A stretch of 5,633 nucleotides of DNA from Nitrospiria bacterium (lineage in GTDB: Bacteria; Nitrospirota; CAKKRA01; 9FT-COMBO-42-15). This document shows positions 4,571-5,633 of this stretch, piece after piece. Below the pieces are notes generated by a model. It searched no databases. It was given only the letters and a program-made list of their open reading frames with translations, and was not told the origin of the DNA. The translations under genes were made by a program, and so were the position numbers. The DNA is taken from assembly GCA_919903585.1 (NCBI GenBank), contig CAKKST010000188.1, forward strand, positions 1 to 5,633, given 5' to 3'. Numbering within the stretch: the first letter of the stretch is position 1; each line of letters opens with the position of its first letter.

Positions 4571-5633
4571 TGCTTAAAGAGAGATTCTCTGTTATCTACA
4601 GCATAAGCGGCAGCAGAGGCGAGGCCTCTAAAAAGGCAAAGGATATCTGCATAGAACAGACTGTTGAGTTTCCAGAAGAACTTATCACTGACAGCCTCAT
4701 CCGCAATCATATCTTTGGCAGGGTAGAATCATTTCATAAAAAAGATAAAAATACTTACACAGCAAGAATAAGTTATAATGTTGAGGTCTCGGGGTTTGAG
4801 CTTGTCCAGTTTTTAAATTTAATCTTTGGCAATATAAGCATCAAGCCCGGCATCAGGCTTGAAGGTCTTGAACTGCCTCCAAGCCTGTTAAAGATTTTTA
4901 AAGGCCCAAGGTTTGGAAGGTCAGGCTTAAGAAGATTATTGGGCATCAAAAAGCGGCCACTCCTCTGCACAGCAGTCAAACCGCTCGGCTTGGATTCCAA
5001 AAGGCTTGCTGACCTTGCCTACCAATTTGCCCTCGGCGGCATAGACATTATTAAGGATGATCATGGCATAACCAATCAGTGCTTTTCGCCTTTTGAAGAA
5101 CGTGTCCGCCTTTGTGCAAAGGCAGTACAAAAGGCAAATGAAAAGACTGGAAAGAGCTGTATCTATGCCGCAAGCATCAATGCGCCGGCAGATGAGATAA
5201 TGGAGAGGGCAAGGCTGGCAAAAGGATACGGCGCCGGCGGATTATTGATCTCGCCCGGACTTGTTGGGTTTGATACAATGCGAAGGATAGCGGATGATGA
5301 TTCCATTAGCCTTCCTATCATTTGCCACCCCGGCTTGCTTGGAACCTATGTGATTAGTGAAAGGAATGGTATATCCCACTATGCGCTCTTTGGCCAGATT
5401 GCCCGTCTGTCAGGCGCTGACGCAATGATATTTCCGAATTATGGGGGACGATTCTCATTTACAAAAGAGGAGTGCCTCAGCATTGCAAAGGGGGCTGCTG
5501 TAAGGATGGGCAAGATCAAGCCTATATTCCCATGCCCCGGAGGCGGTATGAGCTTAAGCAGGGTGGAAGAGATGCTCAGCCTTTACGGCAGGGAAGTAAT
5601 TTTTTTAATCGGCGGCGGCCTCTTCACCCACGG
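4570..5633 (+). CDS. RuBisCO-like protein (form IV type), C-terminus beyond the window
   Basis: The 354 visible residues contain an N-terminal alpha/beta domain (about 1-125) and most of a RuBisCO-type barrel. Recognisable elements are TAVKPLGLDS (134-143), GGIDIIKDDHGITNQ (156-170), HPGLLG (253-258), the GISHYALFGQIARLSGAD helix (267-284), FPNYGGRFSF (288-297), PGGGMS (323-328) and IGGG (347-350). The metal-site Lys162, Asp163 and Asp164 match Lys201-Asp202-Asp203 of spinach RuBisCO. Glu204 is replaced by His165, Lys177 is missing because KPK is KPLG, Arg295 is Pro254, Lys334 is Arg294 and Ser379 is Pro323. It is therefore very unlikely to carboxylate ribulose bisphosphate. Known relatives are enolases or isomerases of methionine salvage and decarboxylases or hydrolases of apionate catabolism; the KDDHG motif seems closer to the latter, but this is inference. 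It starts with a TAATG overlap. The family usually has 400-430 residues, so about 50-80 are missing at the window edge. Confidence 0.93.
   Translation, partial: MLKERFSVIYSISGSRGEASKKAKDICIEQTVEFPEELITDSLIRNHIFGRVESFHKKDKNTYTARISYNVEVSGFELVQFLNLIFGNISIKPGIRLEGLELPPSLLKIFKGPRFGRSGLRRLLGIKKRPLLCTAVKPLGLDSKRLADLAYQFALGGIDIIKDDHGITNQCFSPFEERVRLCAKAVQKANEKTGKSCIYAASINAPADEIMERARLAKGYGAGGLLISPGLVGFDTMRRIADDDSISLPIICHPGLLGTYVISERNGISHYALFGQIARLSGADAMIFPNYGGRFSFTKEECLSIAKGAAVRMGKIKPIFPCPGGGMSLSRVEEMLSLYGREVIFLIGGGLFTH

Noticed and set aside
4396..5130. Minus-strand open frames at 4396-4710, 4773-5000 and 4936-5130
   Set aside because: They lie antisense to the transketolase C-subunit and RuBisCO-like genes, which have clear protein homology. 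No family features are seen in the antisense products.
4570..5633. Genuine carboxylating RuBisCO, for example form III of an AMP pathway
   Set aside because: Several catalytic residues are substituted (KDDH for KDDE, KPLG for KPKLG, Arg for Lys334), and no AMP phosphorylase or ribose-1,5-bisphosphate isomerase is visible nearby.

Overview
The window looks like a chromosomal segment from an uncultivated bacterium of moderate GC. It encodes bacterial-type genes: a threonyl-tRNA synthetase, a tRNA-Val with encoded CCA, and sigma70-like promoters. A TGTCATTCCGA-type intergenic inverted repeat with a nested CCCCCTTTA hairpin resembles repeats I associate with Nitrospirota and Desulfobacterota genomes. 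That placement is inference and of low confidence.

Layout. The left part (1 to about 2400) reads on the minus strand. From its upstream end it holds a gene for a cyclic 2,3-diphosphoglycerate synthetase-like P-loop NTPase (440 aa, GTG start), then two bases later a decayed carbamate kinase gene that keeps only its two ends in different frames. Next come a sigma70-like promoter, tRNA-Val(GAC), a terminator-like hairpin, and the 5' end of thrS, which runs off the left edge. This ThrRS lacks the N-terminal TGS domain but keeps the editing-site residues.

The right part (2444 to 5633) reads on the plus strand and is a three-gene cassette. It holds the N-terminal and C-terminal subunits of a split transketolase-like thiamine diphosphate enzyme, then a RuBisCO-like protein whose start overlaps the preceding stop codon (TAATG) and which runs off the right edge. 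A 105-bp nested inverted repeat sits between the two transketolase genes. The two halves diverge from a 92-bp intergenic region with two well-formed promoters, both predicting transcription start at or within a few bases of the start codon. Both divergent genes may therefore make leaderless mRNAs.

How the genes may work together. The RuBisCO-like protein keeps the K-D-D metal site and the C-terminal GGG phosphate loop, but lacks several carboxylase residues, so it is probably not a CO2-fixing RuBisCO. The split transketolase keeps the cofactor-binding and catalytic residues but has lost many residues that canonical transketolases use to hold sugar phosphates. Co-transcription of two such altered enzymes suggests a dedicated carbon pathway on an unusual oxo-acid or branched-sugar-like substrate. 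The nearest precedent I know is D-apiose/apionate catabolism, where split transketolases and RuBisCO-like decarboxylases are used. The substrate here cannot be read from the sequence.
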